A stretch of 64,000 bases of DNA from Alviniconcha marisindica. Taxonomy: Eukaryota > Mollusca > Gastropoda > Provannidae. Below are positions 1-11,620 of the stretch, one piece after another; the first letter of the stretch is position 1, and the number at the start of each line of letters is the position of its first letter. Under the pieces are notes generated by a model. It was not told the origin of the DNA and did no database searches. It worked only from the letters and a program-made list of their open reading frames with translations. The stretch lies in assembly GCA_018857735.1 (NCBI GenBank), contig JABMCL010000134.1, positions 124,501 to 188,500 on the forward strand, written 5' to 3'. The translations under genes and the position numbers were made by a program.

Positions 1-175
1 CACACTCTCAAACACCTGGAATCAATGTGGCATCATAAAGAATGAATGACACAGAAATCCAGCACTCTGGCGGAACCTGGGACCCCCCTCCCCCCCCCAC
101 ACACACCACAACAAAAAACATATTTTCCATAAACCCTTCACCACAGACAGGCATCCCCTGTCCCAATCTACCCCT

Positions 176-253
176 AACCATACATGTACACTCTACCCCT
201 AACCATACATGTACACTCTACCCCTAACCATACATGTACACTCTACCCCTTAC
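176..253 (-). repeat. 25-bp minisatellite starting at the splice donor
   Basis: About three units. Read on the minus strand the first unit starts GTAAGGGGTAGAG, which is the 5' splice site itself, and the later units start GTTAGGGGTAGAG. The array therefore begins at the exon boundary, and the first units each carry a donor-like GT. Confidence 0.9.
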
Positions 254-388
254 TTCTTTAAGTGTCATCTCTTTGCCATCTTTGTCCTTGCAGACCCGAT
301 CATCTTTGCACAACTTCATGCTCTTCTTGATGAAGCGCAGCAAATGTTTCTGGTTCATGCATGACGAGGCGTGAACGTGAGTGTCCAC
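254..388 (-). CDS. AMPD: AMP deaminase exon with the first zinc-binding motif
   Basis: The exon is 135 nt, 45 codons, phase 0 at both ends. It starts after a gtgcag acceptor and ends CTTAAAGAA before a GTAAGG donor. It encodes [19 protein letters not shown] followed by a basic stretch and [13 protein letters not shown] is the hallmark of AMP deaminases: its two histidines are the first metal ligands of the TIM-barrel active site. [12 protein letters not shown] is also near-invariant in the family. The divergent middle ([16 protein letters not shown]) falls where orthologues vary in length and charge. The donor abuts a 25-bp minisatellite whose first unit begins at the GT itself. The remaining metal and catalytic residues would be on exons left of the window. 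Recognition is from family memory; the identification is secure. Confidence 0.96.
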
Positions 389-499
389 CTGCACAAGTAC
401 ACATAACATCAAACTAAGTACATTCAAATCAGTTGAGTTTACATATAACTGTCACATTTTAAATTTATTTTTTACATGACATTATTTTCCATCATCCCT

Positions 500-1895
500 T
501 ACATTTACTGACAGTGTCCAATTGTGACACAACGTTTTTCATGTTCACATGACAGTGTCCTGTTGTAACAATGTTTTTCATGTTCACTTGATAGTGTCCT
601 GTTGTTACAATGTTTTTCATATTCACTTGACAGTGTCCTGTTGTTACAATGTTTTTCACATTCACTTGACAGTGTCCTATTGTGACACAACAGTTGTTTT
701 TTATGTTCATTGACTATGTTGAATTGTGTCAGGGTTTTTAATGTTCACTATGGTTTTTTATGTTCATGATGTCCTATAGTGACATTTTTATGTTCACTAA
801 GTGGTAGAGTCCTATTGTGACACATTTTTTATGTTCACTGACAGTGTCCTATTGTGACATTTTTATGTTCACTGACAGTCCTATTGTGACACATTTGTTA
901 TTGTTGTTGGTGTCCTATTGTGACACATTTGTTGTTGTTGTTGGTGGTGTCCTATTGTGACACATTTGTTGTTATTGTTGTTGGTGTCCTATTGTGACAC
1001 ATTTGTTGTTGTTGTTGTTGGTGTCCTATTGTGACACATTTTTATGTTCACTTACAGAGTCCTATTCAATTGTGACAGCATTTTTTATGTTTGCTAACAG
1101 TGTCCTATTGTGACAACAACAACAAATGTTTACTAACACTATAAGAGTGTCCTATTGTGACAACACTTTTATGTTTGCTAACAATGTCCTATTGTGACAA
1201 CATTTTTATGTTTGCTAACAGTGTCCTATTGTGACAACATTTTTATGTTTTCTAAGTATCCTATTGTGACATTTTTATGTTTACTAACAATGTCCTATTG
1301 TGACCATTTTTATGTTTTCTAAGTGTCCTATTGTGACAACATTTGTTATGTTTACTAACACTATTACAGTGTCCTATTATGACAACATTTTTATTTTTAC
1401 TAACAGTGTTCTATTGTGACAAAAAAAATATGTTTACTAACTGTAATAGTGTCCTACTGTGACCAAAAAATAAATAAAAAATCTTTGCTAACAGTGTCCT
1501 ATTGTGACAACATTTTTATTTTTACTAACAGTGTTCTATTGTGACAAAAAAATTATGTTTACTAACTGTAATAGTGTCCTACTGTGACCAAAAAAAAAAA
1601 AAAAAATCTTTGCTAACAGTGTCCTATTGTGACAACATTTTTATGTTTGCTAACAGTGTCCTATTGTGACATTTTTATAACAGGACAACATTTTTATGTT
1701 TACTAACAGTGTCCTAGTGTGACAACATTTTTATGTTTACTAACACTGTAACAGTGTCCTATTGTGACAACATTTTTATAATAGGACATTTTTATGTTTA
1801 TTAACAGCATCCAATTGTGACACAATTTCTACGTTTACTAACAGTGTGCTATTGTGACAACACTGTTATGTTTACTAACAGTGTCCTATTGTGAC
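500..1895. repeat. degenerate ~38-40 bp minisatellite
   Basis: About 35 imperfect units built around GTGTCCTATTGTGAC followed by a T-rich stretch and TTTACTAACA. The left third has a longer unit with CATGTTCACTTGACA. A sub-block between about 1380 and 1620 is itself duplicated. It lies in the intron just upstream, in transcript order, of the exon at 254-388. The short open frames across it are artefacts of the repeat. Confidence 0.92.
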
Positions 1896-2087
1896 ACAAG
1901 AAAAGCCATCCATTTGCAAAGCAGCTGTGAAAAGCTCTCTCTGTAATTTGCATTACTAGTGTCCTAGGAATCTCACATAACAGAAAAAAAGAGCAAGCCA
2001 GCTAAAACTTAGGATTTTGGTTATACTCGTTTAATGCGGAGTTGTCTCTGGAGAGGACAGGGTATGATGGGAACCCGGATCTCAAAA

Positions 2088-2392
2088 GAAAGGGGAAGAG
2101 GGAAGCTATAATGCTGAACTGTTGTCACCAGAATGACTGTGCATTAGTGTCATTCTCTGTTGGGGGGACAAAGTCACAACCACAACAAGAAAGGGGAAGA
2201 GGGAAGTTATAATGCTAAACTGTTGCCACCAGAATGACTGTGCATTAGTGTCATTCTCTGTTGGGGGGACAAAGTCACAACCACAACAAGATAGGGGAAG
2301 AGGGAAGCTATAATGCTGAACTGTTGTCACCAGAATGACTGTGCATTAGTGTCATTCTCTGTTGGGGGGACAAAGTCACAACCACAACAAGA
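2088..2392. repeat. 101-bp tandem repeat, three units
   Basis: Three near-identical units running from GGGGAAGAGGGAAG to AAAGTCACAACCACAACAA. There are only a few substitutions between units, so the duplication is recent. Confidence 0.92.
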
Positions 2393-3546
2393 AAGTCAAG
2401 CAAAAAGTACAACATTATCACCAATAACAATACAAATGACCAAAAATTTAAGAAAAGAAAAGAAAAGAAGAAGCAAGAGAAGTTCCCAAAGAACTTGACA
2501 ATGATGCTAATGACACTTCTGAGTTCAATTATTTCACCAACAAAGTGCCCATAAGCAAATACACCTACTACAATTTATACATGTAACCAATGTCAAACTA
2601 TGCATGTCTACAAACTGACATATACCAGCCATGCCTCTTTGCTCTTTTTGCCATTTCAGTTCCATAAGTTTCGTTTTCTTATGGACATACCAATTTCATA
2701 TGGAATCTTGCTTCAGATTTTGGGAACTTTTGCTTTAAAATGAAAGTGATTTTTGAGATAATAACACCAACTTTAACAATGGTCAATGCTAAAAACATAA
2801 GGACCAGCTTCAAGAGGAGCAACAGAAAAAAACTCAAGTGAAGCAAAATAAGTCACAGTACCAAAACAAATATCCACTGAGAAAATAAAACTCACGATAC
2901 TCAGAAGAAGAAAAAAGAAGCATCTCAAGCAACAGAATGCAGATCATAATCCTTCACAATGCAGAAGAGGGTGGGCTTTTGGGGGTGTTGTTGGGTGTGT
3001 GTGTGTGTTTTGGGGGGGTGGGGGGGGGGGGGGGGGGGGAGCAGTCCAGAACAAAGACATGCTTCAAGAGTAGATTACTATCCCTACTATCCATTTAACC
3101 GCCAAATATACAATTTTGACCAGAAGACCACAGCATGGTACCTGACAATATACTTTTCTCTTAAATTATAGTTTTGTATGAAGTTTTGCTTCAATTAAAA
3201 GATGTAGTCAAACAAAGAAATGTCACATGCTAATGTACAATAAAAATGTTTTAACCAAATGACTGGCTATGGTAGATGGTACCCTTCATTTCTCTTACTA
3301 ATGCAGCACCTTGGCTAAATGAAGACAACACTCAACAAAAACTATCACCGGAATTTGTGTTGAGAAGCTACTTGAGTTTGGCATTGTTTTTAACTGCCAG
3401 TTTCCTTTGAGGGGATCAAGGAACGTAAGTTGGGGAGGTGGTGAGGGGGATGCTTCAGCAGGAGGGGTAGGGAGGATACGCAGGTTGCCAAGTTTTTCAG
3501 CAAGATGGTCAAACAGCACTGTTAAATTTCTTCTCCACGCTACAAT
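2393..3546. other. intron, no gene seen
   Basis: AT-rich intronic sequence. The only notable feature is a G-rich run at about 3010-3040. No coding signal was found on either strand. Confidence 0.6.
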
Positions 3547-3719
3547 TTGATCCCCATCACTGGCACTTGTTCAGTGTCTGTGCCTTCTCCACAATGGCAT
3601 TTGATCCCCACCACTGGCACCTGTTTAATGTCTGTGCCATCCCCAGGTGCTGGGAAGGATTATGGCCAGGACAGCAGGCAGTAAGCAACAAAAACAACAG
3701 AGTCAGTCTGGGCCCCAAC

Positions 3720-3773
3720 CTTGTGGATATTGTAAAAGTCCCGGTGTTGAACCTTTCTTTGGGAGCCTGCTCC
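3720..3773 (-). pseudogene. possible duplicate AMP deaminase exon (HRDFYNI copy)
   Basis: On the minus strand a pyrimidine-rich tract ending ccctccag is followed by 54 nt, then GTTGGG. In one frame the 54 nt encode 18 residues ending VQHRDFYNIHK, matching [11 protein letters not shown] at the end of the firm exon at 19027-19156. The DNA also matches (ACAATATCC then CAAGGT). Alignment upstream of this core is poor, and a stop lies upstream in the same frame. Both ends are phase 0, so inclusion between the exons at 19027-19156 and 254-388 would keep frame and insert a second HRDFYNI motif. It is either a relic of an exon duplication or an alternative cassette; a relic is more likely. Confidence 0.35.
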
Positions 3774-3949
3774 CTGGAGGGCATGAAAGAAATTAGAGTG
3801 GAGGTCAATGCGGGTTTAAATCTTGTTCATGCACATGTACACCGACACTGGACCAACTTCTCTTGACATCTCTTCTTACTGCAAATGTCGCCATAAAAAC
3901 CACCCCCCACTGATAAGTGGAGATCAGTAACCAGCAAGTGCATTTTAAA

Positions 3950-4115
3950 TGACACGTTTGGATGGGAGTGTTACAAAGTTGGATGGGAGTATTACATGAC
4001 TGGATGGGAGTGTTACATGGTTAGATGGGAATGCTAGACAGATGGATGGAGTGTTACAGGGACAGATGGGGGTGTTACATGGATGGATGGAGTTACACAG
4101 TTGGATGGGACTATT
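3950..4115. repeat. ~20-bp minisatellite
   Basis: About eight imperfect copies of GATGGGAGTGTTACATGG. Confidence 0.8.
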
Positions 4116-4137
4116 GGGAGTCTCCTAGCTTCTCAAC

Positions 4138-4260
4138 TAGAGTCACACACACAAAAACCTATCTTTGGATGAAAAATATTGGAGAACTGTTTGACAAGAG
4201 TCACACACACAAAAACCTATCTTTTGATGAAAAATATTGGAGAACTGTTTGGAAGAAAGG
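4138..4260. repeat. 60-bp tandem duplication
   Basis: Two copies of a unit starting AGTCACACACACAAAAACC and ending near GGAGAACTGTTTG. The unit is part of a dispersed repeat related to sequence at 5640-5800 and 56240-56410. Confidence 0.88.
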
Positions 4261-4689
4261 AGAATGGACCAGTGCAGAACAATGACAAGACAGCAAGAGG
4301 CAGAAGAACAAGAGAGGCATTAGAAAAATGTGAATCAAATGATAGTCCTGAGATTCCAGTCTGGAAGGGAACACCAGGCATACCTGGCCTCCCACCAGGG
4401 GCACAGATGGTAACACCAAACTAAATACAGATTCCATGAGCAGCAGGTCCAGTTTAATAATGATAATCTTTACAGTTATGTTCACAGCATCTCTCCTGGC
4501 TGAAGGCTCTAAGAGCCTTATGAAAACCAACATGAGAGCTGGGGGGAAATTAAACAAGGTTTCTCGAATCTCTATACAAGTATGCATCACACACACAAAC
4601 ACACACACACACATCAAAGCATAAAACAATGACCTATGAGAACAAATTTAAATTGTGGCATAAACTGATGATAATAAGTCCACCTGTTG

Positions 4690-5260
4690 AGTGGAACAAA
4701 ACCCAAATGGGCTACTGACATACTATGTTCCACCACGTAAACTAAACTGATTAGAAAGTTTCATTAACTGGACTAAAGTGTTTTATCAACTGGTTTGGAA
4801 CAGTTCATTGATTGGTGTAGAACATTGCATTGATTGGTTTAGAATGTTTTATTTGTTGGACTAGAATGTTTCATAAACTGGATAAAAACATTTCATGAAT
4901 TAGATCAGAATCTTACATATTGATTGGTTTAAATAAATTAGACCATTCATTCATTTGATTAGAATGTTTCCTTAACTGGATCTGAATGTTACATTAATTG
5001 GTTTACATAAATCAGAACATTCATTCATTTGATCAGAATGTTTCATTAACTGGATCAGAATGTTACATTGATTGGTTTAGAACATTCACTCATTCAATCA
5101 GAATGTTTCATTAACTGGATCAGAATGTTACACTGATTGGCTTAGATCATTCATTCATTCAATTAGACTGTTTCATTAACTGGTTAACCTTTTATTAGTT
5201 GGATTAGAACAGTTCATTTACTGGAATAGAGTGAACAAGTTAGTAATTGGATTTTAACAT
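4690..5260. repeat. degenerate array of TTCATTAACTGGATCAGAATG units
   Basis: Diverged ~22-50 bp units alternating TTCATTAACTGGATCAGAATG-like and TTGATTGGTTTAGAACATTC-like blocks. Smaller clusters of the same motif occur at about 6430-6560, 8560-8650, 10420-10480 and 13190-13340, so this is an old dispersed satellite of the gene's introns. Confidence 0.8.
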
Positions 5261-5800
5261 CCTATCAAATACACCAGGTCACCTGAGGAAGATCAACCAC
5301 TTCCATAAGCAAATGCCAGTTTGAAAAGGCTACTGTTCCATAAGTAAATGCCCATTTCAAAATGCTACACTTCCATAAGCAAATGCCCATTTCAAAAGGC
5401 TACACTTTCATAAGCAAATGCCCATTTCAAAAGGCTTTCTCAAGTTGATTCTAATTTCTACAAAATCAATCCATATGAAAATACAAAACATACCTTCAAT
5501 ATTGCTTTTGTTAAAAAAAATCATATAAGTCTTGGACACGCTAGTATCACCAACCACTCCACCTGATTTATCCATACCGGAGACAAAAACAGAAAAATAA
5601 TTCCATAAATAAAATATATAAATGCATAATGGAAAATATCAGTGCCATATGGCATGTCCTGGCTGCTGAACAAAGGCCATACAAAAAAGCCTATCTCTGA
5701 AAAATACCCCAGAGGTCTCTGGGAAAAAGTCCCAAAGGAAAGAGCAGCAGGACTAATAGGGAAAAGAAAAAGAGTTGGGATTAAGAGGACTCAAATGTCA
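5235..5800 (+). repeat. dispersed repeat E, copy 1
   Basis: It aligns over most of its length with 55810-56420 in the same orientation. Shared landmarks in order are GGATTTTAA..TCCT, GCAAATGC.CATTTCAA, TTTCTCAAGT, AATCAATCCATA, TTCAATATT, and ATACCAGTGCCATA-like sequence. No coding capacity or terminal structure was recognised. This copy has an expanded 36-bp unit (5303-5435). Confidence 0.7.
5303..5435. repeat. 36-bp minisatellite inside dispersed repeat E
   Basis: Four units of TTCCATAAGCAAATGCCCAT plus TTCAAAAGGCTACAC. The other copy of this dispersed repeat (near 55890) carries the corresponding sequence once. Confidence 0.88.
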
Positions 5801-5847
5801 AATGGCAGCCTTGAAATTCCACACAGGAGGGAACAACAGCCCCAAGA

Positions 5848-6195
5848 TTCCACACTCCAGGCATTTACAAACCACAGCCAGATGAGTATAATATTTTTAT
5901 TTATCATTGTTTAACTGTCACTTCGAAATTGCTCCAGACACTCCAGGCATTCTACAAACCATAGCCAAATAAGTATAATATTTTCATTTATCATTGTTTA
6001 ACTGTTATTTTGTCACTTTGGAATTACTCCAAACACTCCAGGCATTCTACAAATCACAGTCAGATGAGTATAAATTTTTCATTTGTTATTGTTTAACTGT
6101 CATTTTGTCACTTTGAAATTACTCCACACACTCCAGGCATTTTACAAACATAACCAGATAACTATAATATTTTCATTTATAATAGTTTAACTTGT
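5848..6195. repeat. ~90-bp tandem repeat, four units
   Basis: Each unit runs from CACTCCAGGCATT through CATTTATCATTGTTTAACTG to TTTGAAATTACTCCA. The fourth unit is truncated before a poly-A/poly-G junction. Confidence 0.9.
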
Positions 6196-6237
6196 TTTGT
6201 TGCTTAAAAAAAAAAAAAAAGGGGGGCTTACCCTGAA

Positions 6238-6415
6238 AATGTGCAAACATTTTGTATCATCCCATAATTAGTGTTCACACATTTTGTACCATTCCATCTG
6301 AATTTGTGTGCACACATTTTGTATCATCCCATTAGTATTAGTGTTCACACATTTTGTACCGTTCCATTAGAATTAGTGTGCACACATTTTGTATCATCCC
6401 ATTAAAATTAGTGTT
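6238..6415. repeat. ~60-bp degenerate tandem repeat
   Basis: About three copies of CACATTTTGTATCATCCCAT alternating with TTAGTGTTCACACATTTTG. Confidence 0.85.
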
Positions 6416-7099
6416 CTTTTTATCTGTTTGAGTGTTTGGACCTGAGAATATTTCATTCAACTGTTTCAGACATTTCATACACTGAATTAAAATGTTTTAT
6501 TCATTGGTTTAGAACAGTAATTTCAGACAGTTTCATTTGTTGGCTTAGAATGTCACATTGATTTGTGCACGGCACAATACTGGGAACAACAGGAACATTC
6601 TCTAAGTGCTCACCTTTTTCCCAATTTCACAACACAGAAAAGCAAACAACTTAGCAACTACTTGGGGTCATCTTTAAGTTTGCACATAAATCAAACCGAA
6701 AATCTTATATATAAAAAAAGAAGCTTTTGCGAGACTTGCTGAAAAGTTTGGATTCCACTTGTAAAATGTAACTCTTAACATCCCACAGCATTCTCACTAT
6801 CCACAAGCCTCACTCCAAGGCATCAGGAAAAATTAGTTTTTAAGTATGCTTATTAGAATTGTGACTATTTTATTTTGTGTTTTTTTTTTTTCCCCCCAAT
6901 AATTCTTTCCCCCTTTTGGACTGGAACCAGTGATAAGAATTGGTTGTTCATTGCCAGATGCACAATAGATAAAGGGTTCACAGCAACTCAACATTGTGAC
7001 TAAAAAAACCTAGTGATAATTCCCCAGGTTGCCTAAAGTAAACAATTAAATCAGTGGTTCTTTTTAGAACACTAAAAATTCCTCAGCTCATTTGTCTAC

Positions 7100-7612
7100 T
7101 GCCCCAGTTACCCAACCAAGTGAATCAATATGCAACATCACTGAGTCGTTATCCCACTAACAAAATCATCAGCATCATGGTCTATGTGCCCACAGTTACC
7201 CTACCAAGTGAACAATATGCAACATCACTGAGCGTTATCCCACTAACAAAATCATCAGCATCATGGTCTATGTGCCCACAGTTACCCTACCAAGTGAACA
7301 ATATGCAACATCACTGAGCGTTATCCCACTAAAAAAATCATCAGCGTCATGGTCTACGTGCCCGCAGTTACCCTACCAAGTGAACAATATGCAACATCAC
7401 TGAGCATTATCCCACTAACAAAATCATCAGCGTCATGGTCTACGAGCCCACAGTTACCCTACCAAGTGAACAATATGCAACATCACTGAGCATTATCCCA
7501 CTAACAAAATCATCAGCGTCATGGTCTACGAGCCCACAGTTACCCTACCAAGTGAACAATATGCAACATCACTGAGCGTTATCCCACTAACAAAATCATC
7601 AGCGTCATGGTC
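7100..7612. repeat. 86-bp tandem repeat, six units
   Basis: Units begin CAGTTACCCTACCAAGTGAA and contain ACAAAATCATCAGC and CATGGTCTA. Paired substitutions show ordered homogenisation along the array. Confidence 0.93.
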
Positions 7613-9340
7613 TTGCATAATATGCATCCATCCTTCATCTGACAAAACATTGTCGCTATTCTCCACTGAAATGCTGATGGAATCGGGGTCAGAGAAAGCC
7701 AAGAGATCAGCAGTATCACTGTGACAGTCTGTCCTAAATCCTCTCTTTCAAGCAAAAGCTGATCAATTATTGAGATAGAGACTGTTATGAATTTAACAAA
7801 CAGCTAGCACAGATGAATGTACACATCATGAGGGAGAGAGTGTAGTATCACAAAAGCCCAAAGTTAAGACCAACCAAGCGGTTACTAGGCCGGCCCTCAG
7901 ATGACTTCTCCAGTCAAAGTGTGTGCACTCTCTCCAAACGTTCAAAACAACCGAGCGGGGCCACCACAACAGAGATGGGTGACCATTACATGCCAGGCCC
8001 GCCCTGAGACTCTCCAAAGTGCGTGCACACTCTGCAAACATTCTTTGGATGACACTATAAACCGAGGTCCCCCATGTGCACACGATTTTAATACATGGAA
8101 ATATTTTTGGTATGGAATTAACGCTCATGAGTATGAGAAAGCTCCGACCGGGACAACAGCACATGCATACAAGGGATTTTGTGAGTCTATTTTCATCTGT
8201 AACCTCAATAAGCATATTTTCAAACTGCATAATTAAGTTACAGTTTCCACCATGACACACCGGCATTGCACTGTTTTTCAAGTTTTCCTCCTGTAAACAG
8301 TCCTTGGTTGCAGCAAACAAAGGCACATGATTGATCTCATCATTTCTCTTTCTTAGTAATCAGTAAATGATGCTAAGGGAAAACCACGTAACTATAGACA
8401 TGGGAGGCCCCTTGGTCAATACACTGCACTTTTAAAACATAACATGGAAATATTCCACATGTGGTATATTCTTTTTAACAGATGTTGAAACTTTACAAAG
8501 AACATTATTTTGTCTGGATTTTCTATTTTCTATGCTTATTTTATGCCCATGTCCTGGAAATGCACATTTTATTAGACTGTTTCATTCAAATGATGTGAAT
8601 GTTTGATTAACTGGATTAGATTTTTCCTTCATTGGATCAGAATGTGTGACTGTACCTTCCAGAATGAGTCACAGTCATACTTTTTGTCACTGTCAGATAG
8701 TTATATCACAGTAGAGAACACACAATTCTCTTCAAATTGATGCAAAAACTATCAACATCAGTTCACTGGTCTTGTTATTTTAACAATGTGAAGTCAGAAC
8801 CAACACAGCATCTCATTCTGAGAAATCGGCAAAGAAAGTTTTCATCAAAGTGCTTAGCAACAAGTGGGTGCAGGTTTAAAACACAATCTAATGACATTTA
8901 GACCAAAAAATTGTACATTTATAAACACTGTCCAATACAAAAAAGACTCTGCAAATCTGATTTTGCTGAAAACCCCATATCTAAGAAAAGAGAAGCTCCC
9001 TTTGAAAACAAGCCACAGTGAGAAAGTGGCCTAGTAGCCGTCCGACTCATTTCAAAAGGCAGGGTCACGTAATTCATTAGCTGGATTATTAGTTTTATTC
9101 TCTGCACTTTACCTGTAACTGCACTGTGTAGCTCTTCTTTTTTATATGTAAAAATGCCTTTTTTTATCAGATGAAAATGCTATGCTTTGACTTGCTTGCT
9201 AAATGTAAATCTCAATCATTTGTTATTTACTATTACCATTTTAAGCTTCTAATCATAATTATTGCTCTTACTCTGTGGTGCTTTGCTTGTGTTAATTTTA
9301 CATCAATGTGTTAGATCTATTTATTGATCAGCAAATTCTA
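7613..9340. other. intron with one old ~125-bp direct duplication
   Basis: 7885-8085 holds two diverged copies of a segment with CAAAGTG.GTGCAC.CTCT and CAAAC.TTC. An open frame on the minus strand (7826-8326) spans the duplication but resembles no known protein. The rest is featureless AT-rich intron. Confidence 0.55.
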
Positions 9341-9344
9341 CGCT

Positions 9345-9377
9345 GATGTATGTGTGTGTGTGTGTGTGTGTGTGTTG
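9345..9377. repeat. (GT)n microsatellite
   Basis: Dinucleotide run followed by a G-rich segment. Confidence 0.95.
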
Positions 9378-9379
9378 GG

Positions 9380-10220
9380 GGGGAGGGGGTAATGTGCTAA
9401 TGAACACGCAAGTAAGCAAGTTTGATTCATTTGACAGGTTTGCCACAAAGACGAGCGACCCAGACGCCCCAACACAGCGCTAGTTTCCACGGACTCTGCG
9501 GGACCTGACCCAAGTCAACCGCACTGCCATTTTTGCCCTGAAGTCCCAGTTTCAGTCTTCCTTCAACTTTTGCAGCGACTCGCTTATAATCCTTTGCTTA
9601 TCGCTGCACAATACTCCCTCTCCATAGTACAGGGAGTATCCAGGCACTAGCTTTTCAATTCCTTTTCTGAATGCACACTGCTTTTCTCTCCAGCTTTTTT
9701 CCTAGTGTAGTTTCTCCATAATCGCATGCACTGCTTGTTATGGGGTTGTTCAGGCTGGGGGGAGGGGGGCCGAGTTTAAAAGGGTAGGGATGTTATTCGC
9801 AAAACGCTCTGTTGTGTGCAGGATCATCGGGGTAGGGGTTCAGGGTCCGGATGGGGGTACAACAGGGTGATAGTGGGACATGGGCGTAAGACCATCAGGA
9901 TAGTGGGACATGGGCGTAAGACCATCAGGTCAGTCAGTTACTAGGGTGTTGTTGGTCACTTTTATATAGCACTATGCTCTCATTCTGAGCAGACTCGCTA
10001 TGCTCTTGTTACATGTGATTCTGAATGAACCACTGAAGCAATTTATAGCACACTTGGAATATTCACAAGTGGTGTACTTACAGTGTTGTTTGTTACACAG
10101 CTAGTGCCATGTGAAACTGCTGCCATCTCAGTGCACATTCTGTGTACACCATATCAAACATGCACAAGATTACAGTCTCATTTCATGCAAAACTACATAT
10201 GTAGGGTGCATGTGTATTTA
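9380..10220. other. intron; short direct repeat at 9869-9930
   Basis: It contains a two-copy ~31-bp repeat (GATAGTGGGACATGGGCGTA). The patch at 9440-9600 is more GC-rich than its surroundings but no protein was recognised in it. Confidence 0.5.
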
Positions 10221-10224
10221 GTTA

Positions 10225-10420
10225 TAATCTGCCACCTGCACATCTGGCAGAATGACTGGGATCTTTTACATGCTACTGCATTAACACAGGGGTGGAATGG
10301 ATACCAAAATGAGTCAGCCCAAAAGTTGACCCTGAAGAAAATTCTCCCACCGATCCTGCCGGGATTCCAACCTGCAACCTTTCGATAATGAGTCCAACAC
10401 TCTACCACTGCGCCTAATGC
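10225..10420 (-). mobile_element. tRNA-derived SINE
   Basis: On the minus strand the element starts with a tRNA-like head. It has an A-box-like TAGGCGCAGTGG (10405-10416) and a B-box-like GGTTGGAATCC (10362-10372), spaced as in a tRNA gene. This is followed by CCGGCAGGATCGGTGGG and a non-tRNA body. The internal RNA polymerase III promoter arrangement is diagnostic of a SINE. The B box departs from GGTTCGAATCC, so this copy is probably not transcribed. No clear A-rich tail or target duplication was seen. Confidence 0.82.
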
Positions 10421-10829
10421 TTCATTAATTGGATTAGAACATCTCATTACTTGGATCAGAACATTTCATTAATTGGGTTAAAGGGCCTGTAAAGGCAGTT
10501 TTGGGCCACAAAATCACTCCAAATCATTTCAAAACAACATATAGGTCCGTATATAGGTTGTAATGCGTTTATTTTGGCAAAAAGGTTGGAAAATACAGTC
10601 AACTGAATGTTTCAAAACCAGCGCCATTTTGAATGCGAGATTCCGCGAGAGCTATTTTAAGCTAAAGGTCAATGGTTGGGCAGTGACGTCACAAACAGAC
10701 CAGCAACCAAACGTGGAAGTCGGGTCTGTGTGAGTGTCCACAGGGCAACCGACTTTGAAAAATGTCCAGTTCAAATAATATAAACAGGATTTCAAAACAA
10801 CATAAAGGGATGAAACTCCTTTTCAGTAG

Positions 10830-11620
10830 TTGGGCCTTTGTTTATTCCCCCTTGTTATTTTATCTTTCTCGAGCCTTGTTAGGTGCGTGGCGTTTCGGTC
10901 TTTTTCGTTGTGTTTACTCTAGCTTTCACTACAGGTTAGACCTCATCAGGGAGCCTGCCTTTTATTGGGTGTTTTATTTTATTTTCCCAGTTTAGCCTTG
11001 TTTGTTTCACCATAATGTAACGATGAAAAAGGTTTGTTCATTCTAGTTCAATAGACTAGCGATTTCGTGGCCTCCCTGGGTTAGGGTTTGGGGTTGGCCT
11101 AGTTGCCGGCTCTTGCCATTCACCGTTTTTTCTCTTGGCTTGCCCTTTTGTTTCTCAAGTTATATCGTTCGTTTACGATGTACGAGTGAGCGGGGTAGTC
11201 TCGATGTTTAACGAACCGCTCATTCTTTCTTTGTGTGGGGTAGTTCTGAGCGTCTGTTGCCCTGCCGTGTTGTTGTCGGCTGAATGGATTGTATCGTGTA
11301 CACGGATTACGTGTATCCAGCCTTTGTCTCGTTGCTCGCTGACATTTCTTGCCTCCTCTTTCTTTTCAGAAAGTCTTGTTGTTTTGTTTTTCTCTCTTTT
11401 CCTCTTCTTTTCCACCATGCGTTCTTTTCTTTTTTTATCTCTGGCTTATTGGCCATTTCGTACCCGCTTGTTAGCTTGCCTGATTAGGGCAGCCATTTTG
11501 CATTTCTCTTTTCGTCTGCATTTGTTTACATCCCAATGCTTTGTCTTCGGGTAGTCCTGATTAGTGATTCGCTTTATCACTTTGCAGCCTTTATTTTTCT
11601 AGATGGAAGCCAGGTTAGTG
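10830..11620 (+). repeat. dispersed repeat D, copy 1 (unexpanded)
   Basis: It aligns with the reverse complement of 23265-25380. Ordered landmarks are CCTTTGTTTATT, GACGTTTC.GTCTTTT-like, TCCCTGGGTTAGGGTTT, GGGGTAGTTCT..CTGTCTGTTGCCC-like, GTACACGGATTACGTGT, and ATTCGCTTT. No protein or terminal signature was recognised. In this copy the segments that form the 42-bp and ~44-bp arrays in the other copy are present once. Confidence 0.75.

Noticed and set aside
176..253. Telomere-like TTAGGGG motifs
   Set aside because: They occur once per 25-bp unit rather than in hexamer tandem, and the unit is derived from the splice donor.
7826..8326. 166-codon minus-strand frame
   Set aside because: Spans a diverged 125-bp duplication, has no recognisable motif and lies inside an intron; chance is the simplest explanation.
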